Shown one piece after another: positions 44,238-55,950 of a DNA stretch of 64,000 nt. The translations under genes and the position numbers were made by a program. How positions within the stretch are numbered: the stretch's first letter is position 1; every line of letters begins with the position of its first letter. The stretch is from JAGLOK01 sp963677605 (GTDB lineage: Bacteria > Bacillota > Clostridia > Christensenellales > UMGS416). The notes beneath the pieces were generated by a model. The model was not told the DNA's origin and made no database searches. It worked only from the letters and a program-made list of their open reading frames with translations. Location: NCBI GenBank assembly GCA_963677605.2, contig CAXXDX010000006.1:1240001-1304000 (forward strand), written 5' to 3'.

Positions 44238-45323
44238 ATGAGAGAAATAAAAGTTGGAATAATAGGATGCGGCGGAATCGCAAACGGCAAACATCTGCCT
44301 TCAATCACTGCATTGGGCAATGTTAAAATCGTAGCTTTTTGTGACATTATTGAAGAGCGTGCACAAAAAGCAGCAGAAGAATACGGAGTAAAAGACGCAA
44401 AGGTGTACACGGACTACAAAGAAATGCTGGCAGCAAAAAGCCTAGGTATGGAAGCTGTTCATGTGCTCACACCCAACTCAAGCCACAGCCCAATAACGGT
44501 TGCAGCCCTTGAAAGCGGCTTGCATGTTATGTGCGAAAAACCAATGGCAAAGGATGTAGATGGTGCAAAAGCAATGCTTGATGCTGCAAAGAAAACAGGC
44601 AAAATACTGTCAATCGGATATCAAAACAGATACACTCCTGAAGCCCGCTATCTTAAAAAAATGTGTGAAGCGGATGAGTTGGGCGAGATATACTACGCTG
44701 AAGCACTTGCACTTCGCAGAAGAGCAGTACCTACATGGGGAGTTTTCCTTGATGCTGAAGCTCAGGGCGGCGGACCTCTTATCGACATAGGAACACATGC
44801 TTTGGACCTTACTATGTGGCTTATGAATAACTATGAGCCAGAAATGGTTGTCGGAAGTGTCTACAGAAAGCTCGCCGACAATGAAAACAGCGCAAATGCA
44901 TTCGGTTCATGGGATCCTAAAGAATACACTGTGGAAGATTCCGCATTCGGCTTTATACGCTTCAAAAATGGCGCTACAGTGGTGCTTAAAAGCTCATGGG
45001 CACTTAATATACTTAATCCAGTTGAAGCTAACTGCATTCTCTGCGGCGACAAGGCAGGCGCTGACATGCTGGATGGTCTTCGCATTAACGGCGAAAAATT
45101 CAGCAAAACATATATAACCAAACCAGGACTCGGTGCAGGCGGCGTTGATTTTTATGACGGCGGAAGCGATAAACCTGCCGATAAAGAAGCCGAAGTATTC
45201 TATAACGCAGTAATAAACGGCGAAGATTTAGTTGTAACCCCTGAACAGGCAATAAAAGTGACTGAGATATTGGCTGCTATATACGAGTCAAACGAAAACG
45301 GCGGAAAACCTGTATGCTTCTAA
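44238..45323 (+). CDS. Gfo/Idh/MocA-family oxidoreductase
   Basis: 361 residues, second dehydrogenase of the operon, only distantly similar to the first. VGIIGCGGIANGKHLPS binds NAD(P), CEKPMA holds the family Lys, and GGGPLIDIGTHALDLTMWL has the catalytic His. GGAGG is 6 bases before the ATG, and a terminator follows the stop. Two such enzymes in a row suggest an oxidation-reduction pair with a 3-keto intermediate, as known for some glycoside and inositol pathways; this is inference. Confidence 0.92.
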   Translation: MREIKVGIIGCGGIANGKHLPSITALGNVKIVAFCDIIEERAQKAAEEYGVKDAKVYTDYKEMLAAKSLGMEAVHVLTPNSSHSPITVAALESGLHVMCEKPMAKDVDGAKAMLDAAKKTGKILSIGYQNRYTPEARYLKKMCEADELGEIYYAEALALRRRAVPTWGVFLDAEAQGGGPLIDIGTHALDLTMWLMNNYEPEMVVGSVYRKLADNENSANAFGSWDPKEYTVEDSAFGFIRFKNGATVVLKSSWALNILNPVEANCILCGDKAGADMLDGLRINGEKFSKTYITKPGLGAGGVDFYDGGSDKPADKEAEVFYNAVINGEDLVVTPEQAIKVTEILAAIYESNENGGKPVCF

Positions 45324-45338
45324 AAAATTAATAGATCA

Positions 45339-45366
45339 AAAAAGGAGAGGCTATGCTCTCCTTTTT
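45339..45366. terminator. Bidirectional terminator
   Basis: An 11-bp stem AAAAAGGAGAG/CTCTCCTTTTT with loop GCTATG between convergent genes. Confidence 0.88.
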
Positions 45367-45377
45367 ATTATACTCTG

Positions 45378-46385
45378 CTACGCTGATTTTATACTTTTAA
45401 TTATTAGCTTAATAAGATTTGCCACAAATCCTATAATCGAAAGTACGCCCAGAACAGTAAATATCGTGTGTTGATTACTAATGAAGAAATCAAAGATAAT
45501 CTTCAGTCCCTCTAAGTTTCCGACAAGCTCTCCTGTTTCAAATAGAATCGGTCCGTTCGCAATGAAAAATAGAACACCAATGTTAACTGCTGATATAAAC
45601 AACTCAAACAGCTTTGTTCCCAAGTTGTGTTTACCGGTGCCAAGCAGCCATCCGTACAATCCTATCTGCAGAGCCAGAACTACAGACCATATCGGAATGT
45701 ATGCATCCATAGCAGCCTGAGTCAAGACCTTAGCCATTTCCCAGCTTCCGCCTTCTGAAGGCAGATAGTATATACCCAGCTTTGTTCTGTATACATTGAT
45801 AAGAAGCAGGAAAAATACTGAAAATACTATACCAAGTATAGGCTCTATAGGTTTTACAGTTTCATTTTTCTCCGGAATAGGCTCAAGCTTTGAAGGATTC
45901 CATTTCTCTCCGTCCCCAAAATCTATATCGATGGGTTCTTTGACTGCCCTTTCTATTATGAAAAATATCAAAGTTACAGTTCCGATTGTAGTCAGCAAGC
46001 CTGGTATTATCCCAAACAGTTTTACAAAAATCTGAGTTGCAATCTCTATAAAATTCCCCGTTAGGTTAAACGATGAAATCAAAAGAGACAATAAATATCC
46101 TCCGGCACTAACCAATAGAACAATTTTAAGTATCAGCATATATAGATCATAATACTTTGGCCCTATAAGCCATGACGGACCTGTTCTATAGCGTTTTGCA
46201 ACCTCCGCAGGCGAGCCCATTTCAATAAGAACCTTTGTTACATCTTCTTCAGTCGGTTCTTTGCCTTGTGTTGCATCATCAAGATTGTCCATTATAATTG
46301 AGCGCAGTTCTTCCAATAAATCTTCCTTTTGTTTCATAGGGAGTTTCTTCCCCACCGCGTATAAGTACCTTTCTATAAGTTCCAT
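45378..46385 (-). CDS. HAAS-domain membrane protein
   Basis: 335 residues from the ATG at 46385 with AGGAAGGTGG upstream. Residues 1-70 are a HAAS domain (YAVGKKLPMKQKEDLLEELRSII); six membrane helices follow, with a charged loop after the second. It is behind and co-transcribed with a PadR gene. This is a second PadR-HAAS pair in the window, but its membrane part does not show the LWWP repeat of the first. Confidence 0.87.
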   Translation of the reverse strand: MELIERYLYAVGKKLPMKQKEDLLEELRSIIMDNLDDATQGKEPTEEDVTKVLIEMGSPAEVAKRYRTGPSWLIGPKYYDLYMLILKIVLLVSAGGYLLSLLISSFNLTGNFIEIATQIFVKLFGIIPGLLTTIGTVTLIFFIIERAVKEPIDIDFGDGEKWNPSKLEPIPEKNETVKPIEPILGIVFSVFFLLLINVYRTKLGIYYLPSEGGSWEMAKVLTQAAMDAYIPIWSVVLALQIGLYGWLLGTGKHNLGTKLFELFISAVNIGVLFFIANGPILFETGELVGNLEGLKIIFDFFISNQHTIFTVLGVLSIIGFVANLIKLIIKSIKSA

Positions 46386-46398
46386 ATATCCACCTTCC

Positions 46399-46734
46399 TT
46401 AATCTTCAAGAAGTTTTTCTACAACTTCAGATATCCTGTTCCATTCGCCTTTAAGATACTCCAGCATTTCATGTCCGCTGCTGCTTAGTTTGTAATATCT
46501 TCTCGGTCTTGTTCCTGTCACTTCCCAATCGCTGTCTAAAAGCCCTTGCTTTTCCAAGCGCCTTAACAGTGGGTAAAGCGTGTTCTGCTCAATATCCAGT
46601 CCCCGTTCCGCCAATCTCTGAACCAGCGAGTATCCGTACTGTGATTCTTTCAGCTGACTGAGAACGCTTATAACCAATGTTCCCCGTCTTAATTCCTGTA
46701 TCAATCCTTCGGCTGTGCTTTGATCTATTCCCAT
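46399..46734 (-). CDS. PadR-family transcriptional regulator
   Basis: 111 residues. Winged helix with LKESQYGYSLVQRLAERGLDIEQNTLYPLLRRLEKQGLLDSDW, the standard PadR pattern, then a dimerisation helix. It precedes the HAAS membrane protein by 13 bases and has its own consensus promoter, so it most likely represses this two-gene operon. Confidence 0.94.
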   Translation of the reverse strand: MGIDQSTAEGLIQELRRGTLVISVLSQLKESQYGYSLVQRLAERGLDIEQNTLYPLLRRLEKQGLLDSDWEVTGTRPRRYYKLSSSGHEMLEYLKGEWNRISEVVEKLLED

Positions 46735-46754
46735 AAGCGTCTCCCTTCAACTGC

Positions 46755-46784
46755 ATTATACTGTATGTCACACACTATTGTCAA
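46755..46784 (-). promoter_or_regulatory. Promoter of the second PadR operon
   Basis: TTGACA (46779-46784), 18 bases, TATAAT (46755-46760). The spacer holds GTGTGTGACATACAG, a possible regulator site. Confidence 0.8.
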
Positions 46785-46837
46785 TACTATAATATTAATT
46801 ATTTTTTAATATTGTGTGATATTTTTCCCAAATTCTC

Positions 46838-46878
46838 TTGACATTTACTTCGTCATATCGTAATATTACGATATGACG
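46838..46878 (+). promoter_or_regulatory. Promoter and perfect 28-bp palindromic operator of arsR-cdr
   Basis: TTGACA (46838-46843), 17 bases, TAATAT (46861-46866). A perfect 28-base palindrome at 46851-46878, with half-site CGTCATATCGTAAT, covers the -10 box and the start point. It is the obvious site for the ArsR-type repressor encoded 18 bases downstream. Confidence 0.88.
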
Positions 46879-46896
46879 ATGATGTAAGGAGGAATA

Positions 46897-47187
46897 ATGG
46901 ATTCAAGCTACAAACAATATGAACCTGCGGCAGAGCTTGTTAAGGCTATGGCTCATCCTATGAGGCTGTGTATTTTAAACAGCCTGTGCAATGAAACAAG
47001 CATAAGCGTCAGCAACATGACTGCCTGTCTTAATGTGCCTCAATCCACTCTTTCGCAACAGCTTGCAATATTAAGAAGAGCAGGGCTTATTGTATCCGAA
47101 CATCATGGGAAATACGTTGAATATAAACTTGCCAACCAAAAGATTGCGAAGTTTTTAGATAAATTACTTAAAGAAGGGCTTTATTGA
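46897..47187 (+). CDS. ArsR-family repressor, thiol-sensor-like
   Basis: 96 residues, a winged helix of the ArsR/SmtB family (AHPMRLCILNSLCNE, then VPQSTLSQQLAILRRAGLI). Three Cys at 25, 31 and 44 are available; the metal box ELCVC of arsenic and cadmium sensors is absent. Relatives next to rhodanese enzymes (BigR, SqrR) sense persulfides, but they use a Cys pair in helices 2 and 5, and the C-terminal Cys is missing here. So a sulfur sensor is likely from context, with a different chemistry possible. AGGAGG stands before the ATG. Confidence 0.88.
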   Translation: MDSSYKQYEPAAELVKAMAHPMRLCILNSLCNETSISVSNMTACLNVPQSTLSQQLAILRRAGLIVSEHHGKYVEYKLANQKIAKFLDKLLKEGLY

Positions 47188-47189
47188 TT

Positions 47190-48863
47190 ATGAAAAAGAA
47201 AGTATTAATAGTAGGCGGTGTTGCAGGCGGTGCAAGCTGTGCTGCACGCCTTAGAAGACTCGAGGAAGACACCGAGATAATAATGTTTGAAAGAGGTCCG
47301 TACATCTCTTTTGCAAACTGCGGACTTCCATATCATGTGGGCGGGGTTATAGAAGACAGAGACGAGCTTCTTCTGCAGACTCCCGAGGACTTTTATGACA
47401 GATTTAAAGTGGATGTAAGAATTCACAGCGAAGTTATATCTATCGACCGCAACAACAAAAAAATTGAAGTATATAACAGTCAGGAAGACAAAAAATACTG
47501 GGAAAGCTATGACGAACTGGTTCTTTCTACGGGCTCATCATCCCTAAAACCGCCAATACCGGGAATCGACAGCGAAGGAATCTTTTCGCTTTGGAATATT
47601 CCTGATATGGATAGAATAATCGCATACCTTGATGATAAAAGCGTAAAAGAAGCTGTTGTTGTAGGCGGCGGATTTATCGGAATCGAGATGGCCGAAAACC
47701 TTGTTGACCGCGGCGTAAAAGTTACTTTGGTTGAAATGCTCAATCAAGTCATGGCTCCGCTGGACTATGACATGGCGCAGATTCTTCACAAACACATGAA
47801 GAAAAAAGGCGTTAAGCTCGTTCTGGGGGACGGTGTTTCTACATTTTCAAAAGACGGCGATAAGGTAATTGTAAAAACAACTTCAGGAAAAGAGATTGCA
47901 TCAGACTTTGTAGCGCTCGCTATTGGAGTACGTCCCAATACAGAGCTTATAAAAGGATGTGGACTTCCGGTGAACAAACGCGGCGGTGCGATAATTGATG
48001 ACTCTCTTAAAACTGAGGATGAAAATATTTATGCCATAGGCGATATGGTTGAAGTAACTCAGTTTGTAAACGGCGAAAAGACAATGATTCCTCTTGCTGG
48101 CCCTGCAAACAAAATGGGACGCATGGCAGCCGACAACATAGCCGGACTTAACCGAAAATATAACGGTACACAAGGCTCGAGCGTAGCAAAAGTATTCAGT
48201 ATGACGGCTGCAAACACAGGTCTTAACGAAAAGCAGCTTATCGCAGGCGGAAAAGAAATTGGCAAAGATTACAGAGTGACTATAGTTCACCCGAACCATC
48301 ATGCAGGGTATTATCCCGGAGCGAGAACGCTATCACTAAAGCTGATTTTCGGACTTGACGGAAAGATATTCGGTGCTCAGGGTGTGGGATATGAAGGCGT
48401 TGAAAAGCGCATAGACGCTATTGCAACAGCATTAAGACTTGGTGCAACAATATATGATTTGGAAGAGCTTGAACTATGTTATGCTCCTCCGTATTCATCG
48501 GGAAAAGATCCTGTCAATATGCTGGGATTTACAGCCGAGAACATCCTTTCAGGAAAAGTTGACAACATAACGTATTCACAGTTTCAGGATATGAAAGAAG
48601 ATGTAACAGTTCTTGACGTAAGAACACCTGAAGAGATAGCATATGGCGCCGTACAAGGACATATAAGCATCCCAGTTGATGATTTGAGGGAAAGGCTTGA
48701 TGAAGTGCCCAAAGGCAAGCCTGTGGTCGTTTACTGCGCTGTAGGCGTCAGAGCTTATATTGCATCCCGTATACTTATGCAGGCAGGTTTTGAAAAAGTA
48801 TATAATCTTGCAGGCGGCTACACTTCATATGGAGTGATACACAAAGATTACACGGATAAATAA
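47190..48863 (+). CDS. CoA-disulfide / persulfide reductase with rhodanese domain
   Basis: 557 residues. FAD fold at the start (VLIVGGVAGGASCAARLRR), single active Cys 44 in SFANCGLPYH, NAD fold around residue 155 (VVVGGGFIGIEMAENL), dimer domain, and a C-terminal rhodanese domain (about 465-557) with Cys 516 in YCAVGVRAY. This build is that of CoADR-Rhd and NADH persulfide reductases, which reduce CoA-persulfide, polysulfide or CoA disulfide. It is behind the ArsR gene; a TTG at 47184 overlaps that stop and is an alternative start, but the ATG fits the family better. Confidence 0.93.
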   Translation: MKKKVLIVGGVAGGASCAARLRRLEEDTEIIMFERGPYISFANCGLPYHVGGVIEDRDELLLQTPEDFYDRFKVDVRIHSEVISIDRNNKKIEVYNSQEDKKYWESYDELVLSTGSSSLKPPIPGIDSEGIFSLWNIPDMDRIIAYLDDKSVKEAVVVGGGFIGIEMAENLVDRGVKVTLVEMLNQVMAPLDYDMAQILHKHMKKKGVKLVLGDGVSTFSKDGDKVIVKTTSGKEIASDFVALAIGVRPNTELIKGCGLPVNKRGGAIIDDSLKTEDENIYAIGDMVEVTQFVNGEKTMIPLAGPANKMGRMAADNIAGLNRKYNGTQGSSVAKVFSMTAANTGLNEKQLIAGGKEIGKDYRVTIVHPNHHAGYYPGARTLSLKLIFGLDGKIFGAQGVGYEGVEKRIDAIATALRLGATIYDLEELELCYAPPYSSGKDPVNMLGFTAENILSGKVDNITYSQFQDMKEDVTVLDVRTPEEIAYGAVQGHISIPVDDLRERLDEVPKGKPVVVYCAVGVRAYIASRILMQAGFEKVYNLAGGYTSYGVIHKDYTDK

Positions 48864-48873
48864 GAAACATACA

Positions 48874-48907
48874 AAAAGCTCTGCGGTTATCCAACTGCAG
48901 AGCTTTT
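48874..48907. terminator. Bidirectional terminator
   Basis: An 11-bp stem AAAAGCTCTGC/GCAGAGCTTTT with a 12-nt loop between convergent genes. Confidence 0.85.
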
Positions 48908-49574
48908 ATATTATAAACAGATGATTATTTTCTTTCAGCCATTTTCTTCTTAGTTTGTAATCCGGGATAACCTGACCGACTTTTGCCCAAAACCTTGGTG
49001 AATGGTTCATTTCCTTTAAATGCATCAGTTCATGTACTATGACATAGTCTATTATGACAGGCGGTGTCATAACCAGCCTATACGAAAAATTTATGTTTCC
49101 CTTTGAGTTACATGACCCCCAGCGTTTTTTTGCTGATGTAATGCCGATTTTAGAAAAACTCAAGCCCAGAGCTTTTGCATAATCTTTTATACGGAGTGTT
49201 ATTATTTCTTTAGCCTGCTTTTTATACCATTTTGTTAAATATTCATCAGCGTATTCTATTTTGCCAAACGGGAATTGAATTGTATATTCTGAAAATTCAA
49301 TGTTCTTCGTTTTTCCGTTTAGCTGAACTTGATATTCTTTGCCTAAAAACATTACAGTCTTTCCATCTCTGAACTCCTTATTTGACTGCAGTGCCTTTTT
49401 TCTCTGCTCTGCCTTGTTAATGGTCTTTTCCAGCCAATCTCTTTTTTCATCGATAAATGAATTAATCTTTTTTAGAGAAACATAATGCGGTGCGCGAACA
49501 ATAAGCTCGGCATTTTCATTTATCTGCAAAGCTATTGTTTTTCTGTTTGAATAGATTATTTTATCTGGATTCAT
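48906..49574 (-). CDS. YgjP-like metallopeptidase domain protein (DUF45)
   Basis: 222 residues. The zinc motif HELMH is at 181-185 with a third ligand probably H191 (HELMHLKEMNHSPRFW), and KRWGSCNSKGNINFSYRL just before it is the family mark of YgjP/WLM-like predicted peptidases. No signal peptide, so it acts in the cytoplasm. Its substrate is unknown in the family; some members stand with restriction or repair systems, but here it is alone. Confidence 0.9.
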   Translation of the reverse strand: MNPDKIIYSNRKTIALQINENAELIVRAPHYVSLKKINSFIDEKRDWLEKTINKAEQRKKALQSNKEFRDGKTVMFLGKEYQVQLNGKTKNIEFSEYTIQFPFGKIEYADEYLTKWYKKQAKEIITLRIKDYAKALGLSFSKIGITSAKKRWGSCNSKGNINFSYRLVMTPPVIIDYVIVHELMHLKEMNHSPRFWAKVGQVIPDYKLRRKWLKENNHLFII

Positions 49575-49609
49575 TAAGCTATATCAAATGCTAAGTTATA
49601 CATCAGTCA

Positions 49610-50431
49610 TTATTTTGCTTGATTTTTCATATTGCCAAGAAAGGTCTTCAACCCATCTGCTATCAAGCTTAATTCAGTTGAAATTGCTACATAGTTCACA
49701 CCTTTATTCAGCCATTTATCCGCACTTTCCGGAGTGCTTCCGTATATACCTACGGATTTGCCTGCTTTTTTAGTTTTATAGATAATTTCTTCAATAGCAT
49801 CTGTTAGTATTGGATTGTCAAACTCCATAAATATACCAAGACTCATGGATAGGTCTACAGGTCCTATGAAAATAGAATCAATAAAGTCATATTCCAATAT
49901 TTTGTCCAAGTCATCAAACGCTCCCTTGGTTTCAATCTGAAGAGCAATATTTAAGATCCTGTATTTATCTTCTCTAAAGCTGTTTAATGAAAGACCATAG
50001 TCTACCATTGCCACAGGGCCAATTCCTCTTTTTCCGTGAGGCGGGTACATTACATATTCTTTTAATCTTTCAACATCTTTAACCGATTGCGCCTGCGGAA
50101 CAAGAATGCTGTCTGCTCCAAGGTCAAGATATTGCGAGATATATTCATAACTTAGCGTAGGAACACGTACCATAGTATAAGTATTAGTATTTCTGTTTCC
50201 TCGAACCATCGCGTGGAGCTTATCAATCTGATAGACTGAGTGTTCACCATCCAGTATTATAAAGTCTAATCCCAAAGAGGAAATATATTCGCTGATTATC
50301 TGATGAGGAGTCTGTATGAATGAACCTAATAATTGATTCTTCTTTATAGCATCCGAAAACAATTCACCATTTTTCTTATGGTTTATTGTCTGTTTACTGA
50401 CTTCCTTTGAATATCCTTTATCTTCGCTCAT
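49610..50431 (-). CDS. HpcH/HpaI-family class II aldolase
   Basis: 273 residues. FIILDGEHSVYQIDKL and LDLGADSILVPQAQSV, then MYPPHGKRGIGP, match 2-keto-3-deoxy-sugar-acid aldolases such as RhmA and GarL, which split 2-keto-3-deoxy acids into pyruvate and an aldehyde with a divalent metal. AAGGAG and a perfect-consensus promoter precede it. It is divergent from an IlvD/Edd-type dehydratase, the enzyme that would supply its substrate from an aldonic acid. Confidence 0.88.
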   Translation of the reverse strand: MSEDKGYSKEVSKQTINHKKNGELFSDAIKKNQLLGSFIQTPHQIISEYISSLGLDFIILDGEHSVYQIDKLHAMVRGNRNTNTYTMVRVPTLSYEYISQYLDLGADSILVPQAQSVKDVERLKEYVMYPPHGKRGIGPVAMVDYGLSLNSFREDKYRILNIALQIETKGAFDDLDKILEYDFIDSIFIGPVDLSMSLGIFMEFDNPILTDAIEEIIYKTKKAGKSVGIYGSTPESADKWLNKGVNYVAISTELSLIADGLKTFLGNMKNQAK

Positions 50432-50460
50432 ATCTTAAGCTCCTTTCAGCAATGTAGTTA

Positions 50461-50489
50461 ATTATATTTGCAGAAAAATCATATGTCAA
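50461..50489 (-). promoter_or_regulatory. Consensus promoter of the aldolase gene
   Basis: Perfect TTGACA (50484-50489), 17 bases, perfect TATAAT (50461-50466). Confidence 0.85.
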
Positions 50490-50518
50490 TTCATTGCATA
50501 AACAAACAGGTCATAATC

Positions 50519-50551
50519 TTGACGATATAATTTTCATATGCTACAGTCAAG
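50519..50551 (+). promoter_or_regulatory. Possible promoter and operator of the dehydratase gene
   Basis: TTGACG (50519-50524), 17 bases, TACAGT (50542-50547). CTTGAC at 50518 and GTCAAG at 50546 form an inverted repeat that brackets the promoter and could be a regulator site shared with the divergent aldolase. Confidence 0.5.
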
Positions 50552-50577
50552 TAAAATGTGTTTTGGGGAGCTAGGAA

Positions 50578-52299
50578 ATGGAATATAACCAAAAAAGTCA
50601 TAAAGAACGTATGCTGTGGGCACAGTTTGATGCCCTTCAAATTGGTTCAGGCTGGGATGAAATTGACATAACTAAACCTCAGATTCTCATTCAGGATGTA
50701 TATGGGGACAGTCATCCGGGAAGCGTACATTTAAACAGACTTTCCGAGCAAGTGAAATACGGCGTTTTCGAATCCGGAGGATATCCTGCCCAGTATCATT
50801 CCACAGACATCTGTGATGGGTGCGCCCAAGGGCATGACGGAATGAATTATATATTGGCTTCAAGAGAAGCATTAACCGATATGGTGGAAGTTCACGGCTC
50901 AGTGTTGCCTTGGGATGGTATGGTTCTTCTTTCTTCCTGCGACAAATCCATACCCGCTCACTTGAAAGCGGCTGCCCGGCTTAATATTCCAACAATATTT
51001 GTGCCTGGCGGAAGTATGCGCTCAGGTCCCAACATGACTACTTCACTAGTGGCCGGAGACATTTCTCTGCGTCAAAAAAAGAATGTTGATATATCCCAAC
51101 AGGAAATACTGGATTATAAAGTTACAGGCTGTCCTTCCTGCGGAGCATGTACATTCTTAGGAACAGCCAGCACAATGCAATGTATGGCTGAAGCCCTTGG
51201 TATGGCATTGCCCGGCACTGCACTAATGCCGGCAACTATGAATGATATAGTACGCTATTCCAGAAAAGCCGGCCGTCAGATATTAAAACTTGCAGAAAAA
51301 GATATAAAGCCATCTGATATTATGACTCACTCAGCCTTTAGAAACGCAATCATAATCCACAGCGCTATAGGCGGCTCAACAAATGCCACTATTCATCTTC
51401 CTTCTATTGCTCTTGAGCTGGGGATTGAACTTGATCCTGAACTATTTGATGAAGTTAACAGAATTATTCCTCACATAGGAAATATATTCCCAAGCGGAAA
51501 GCATCTGACTGAAATATTCTGGTTTGCAGGCGGAATTCCTGCGGTACAATTAGCACTAAAGGACTATCTGGATCTTGATGTCATGACCGTCACAGGACAA
51601 ACCTTAGGAGAAAACCTTGAAACTATTAAACAAAGCAGCTTTATTGAAAGAGGTCTTGGCTACCTTTCAAATTATCATTTAACGCAAAAAGATGTTATCA
51701 CACCCATTGACAAAACAGACGAAATTGGATCAATTGCCATATTAAAAGGAAATATCGCTCCCGAAGGTGCAGTAATTAAATATTCTGCCTGCGTTGAAGA
51801 TATGCGTATTCATAAAGGGCCTGCAAAAGTTTACGATTGTGAAGAAGATGCACACAATGCTGTAGTACGAGGGGAAATAAATCCCGGCGATATCTTGGTT
51901 ATCCGTTATGAAGGTCCGCGCGGTAGCGGCATGCCTGAAATGCTTATGACTACAGAAGCTATAGTATGTGACAAACGTTTAAACGGCAAAGTATCACTTG
52001 TTACTGACGGACGTTTTTCCGGCGGTACACGCGGCGCAGCAATAGGGCATGTTACTCCTGAAGCAGCCGTTGGCGGCCCCTTAGCTTTTATTGCAACTGA
52101 CGACATTATCGAATATAACATCCCCAAACGTACTTTATGTTTGGTAGGAATAAACGGGGAAGAACTTTCAGAAGAAGAAATAAATCTAGTATTAAAAAGC
52201 CGTTCAGCAAACGGAGTTAAACCCCGCCCCGTCAGGAAAGGCCTATATAAGCGCTATACAGAAAGTGCTCTTTCTGCCATGAAAGGCGCTGGATATTAA
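50578..52299 (+). CDS. IlvD/Edd-family dehydratase, probable sugar-acid dehydratase
   Basis: 573 residues. Iron-sulfur Cys candidates are C79 in ICDGCAQGHDG, C121 in LSSCDKSIPAHL and the CPSCGAC group at 185-191. The C-terminal domain has SLVTDGRFSGGTRGAAIGHV. The family covers dihydroxy-acid dehydratase (branched-chain amino acids) and aldonic-acid dehydratases. No other ilv gene is near, and a 2-keto-3-deoxy-acid aldolase is divergent, so a sugar-acid role (for example arabinonate, xylonate, gluconate or rhamnonate) is more likely. An authentic IlvD cannot be excluded. Confidence 0.88.
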   Translation: MEYNQKSHKERMLWAQFDALQIGSGWDEIDITKPQILIQDVYGDSHPGSVHLNRLSEQVKYGVFESGGYPAQYHSTDICDGCAQGHDGMNYILASREALTDMVEVHGSVLPWDGMVLLSSCDKSIPAHLKAAARLNIPTIFVPGGSMRSGPNMTTSLVAGDISLRQKKNVDISQQEILDYKVTGCPSCGACTFLGTASTMQCMAEALGMALPGTALMPATMNDIVRYSRKAGRQILKLAEKDIKPSDIMTHSAFRNAIIIHSAIGGSTNATIHLPSIALELGIELDPELFDEVNRIIPHIGNIFPSGKHLTEIFWFAGGIPAVQLALKDYLDLDVMTVTGQTLGENLETIKQSSFIERGLGYLSNYHLTQKDVITPIDKTDEIGSIAILKGNIAPEGAVIKYSACVEDMRIHKGPAKVYDCEEDAHNAVVRGEINPGDILVIRYEGPRGSGMPEMLMTTEAIVCDKRLNGKVSLVTDGRFSGGTRGAAIGHVTPEAAVGGPLAFIATDDIIEYNIPKRTLCLVGINGEELSEEEINLVLKSRSANGVKPRPVRKGLYKRYTESALSAMKGAGY

Positions 52300-52349
52300 A
52301 AGCTCCTACCGCCGTACAGCCTACCTTCATAGCTGTATTTTAGCAAAAG

Positions 52350-52379
52350 AAAAGAACACATCATAAGATGTGTTCTTTT
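52350..52379. terminator. Bidirectional terminator, dehydratase gene and rRNA operon
   Basis: A perfect 13-bp stem (52350-52362 with 52367-52379), loop ATAA, directly behind the 5S gene and the convergent dehydratase gene. Confidence 0.9.
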
Positions 52380-52387
52380 TCATAGAG

Positions 52388-52502
52388 ACCGGCGACGACT
52401 TACGTTCCCGGGGGATCTCTCCCCAAGTATTATCAGCGCAGAGAAGCTTAACTGCTGTGTTCGGTATGAGAACAGGTGATCCTTCTCGCTATAGTCACCG
52501 GA
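52388..52502 (-). rRNA. rrf: 5S ribosomal RNA
   Basis: About 115 bases with the 5S pattern: complementary ends CCGGTGAC / GTCGCCGG, and CCGAACACAGCAGTTAAG in the centre of the transcript. Last gene of the rRNA operon. Ends are by eye. Confidence 0.95.
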
Positions 52503-52612
52503 AAATTTAAACGGATTAAATCCGAATTTTAACATATTTAATTGTAAAGTGCGATGCACTTTCAAAACTACATAGAAACTTTGAGTATCTGTTCACTGTT
52601 TGTAACCTTTTT
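52503..52612 (-). other. 23S-5S spacer with short hairpins
   Basis: Contains two perfect small hairpins, CGGAT/ATCCG at 52512-52524 and AAAGTGC/GCACTTT at 52546-52562, of the same style as in the other rRNA spacers. A stretch like TAGTTTTGAAAGTGC recalls the boxA region seen before 23S. Confidence 0.5.
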
Positions 52613-55506
<2,894 letters not shown>

Positions 55507-55950
55507 TTAATATGAATTACGATCGTTCATTAATTAAAACTCTGCTTTTTTAGCATTTTGTGTTTCTTTTGGTTACCTTTGCAGTTTGTTTGATTTCTCT
55601 TAATTTCTATGCAGTTTTCAAAGTACAATGTCTTCACACTTTATGTTTGAAGACTATATATCAAATATCATCAGATATTTAATAACTATTTTATTTCTCT
55701 TTAGACAAAAAAATTTGGGCCGCTTCTTAAAAAGCTTTCCATTTGCTCGGGCTTTCCCTCGCTTTCACAGTTTCTTACGAAACTGTTGCCGCGCTACGAG
55801 TCACTTCTAAAGAAGTTACCTACTTGCTTGAGCTTTCCCTCGCTTTCACAGTTTCTTACGAAACTGTTGTCGCGCTACGAGTTTTTCTTTGAAAAACTCT
55901 TGGGCTGCGCAATACTTTGTATTGCTTGCCATAAAAATCAATGATTTTTA
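55507..55950 (-). other. tRNA-Ile to 23S spacer
   Basis: About 440 bases without a gene. Near 55608-55628 the transcript reads TGTACTTTGAAAACTGCATAG, the usual boxA-like leader before 23S in Firmicutes. From 55743 to 55953 it is filled with hairpins and a 59-base repeat, annotated separately. Confidence 0.7.

Noticed and set aside
55743..55882. Small CRISPR-like array in the rRNA spacer
   Set aside because: Only two units, each with an internal hairpin, differing spacers absent, and no cas gene in the window.
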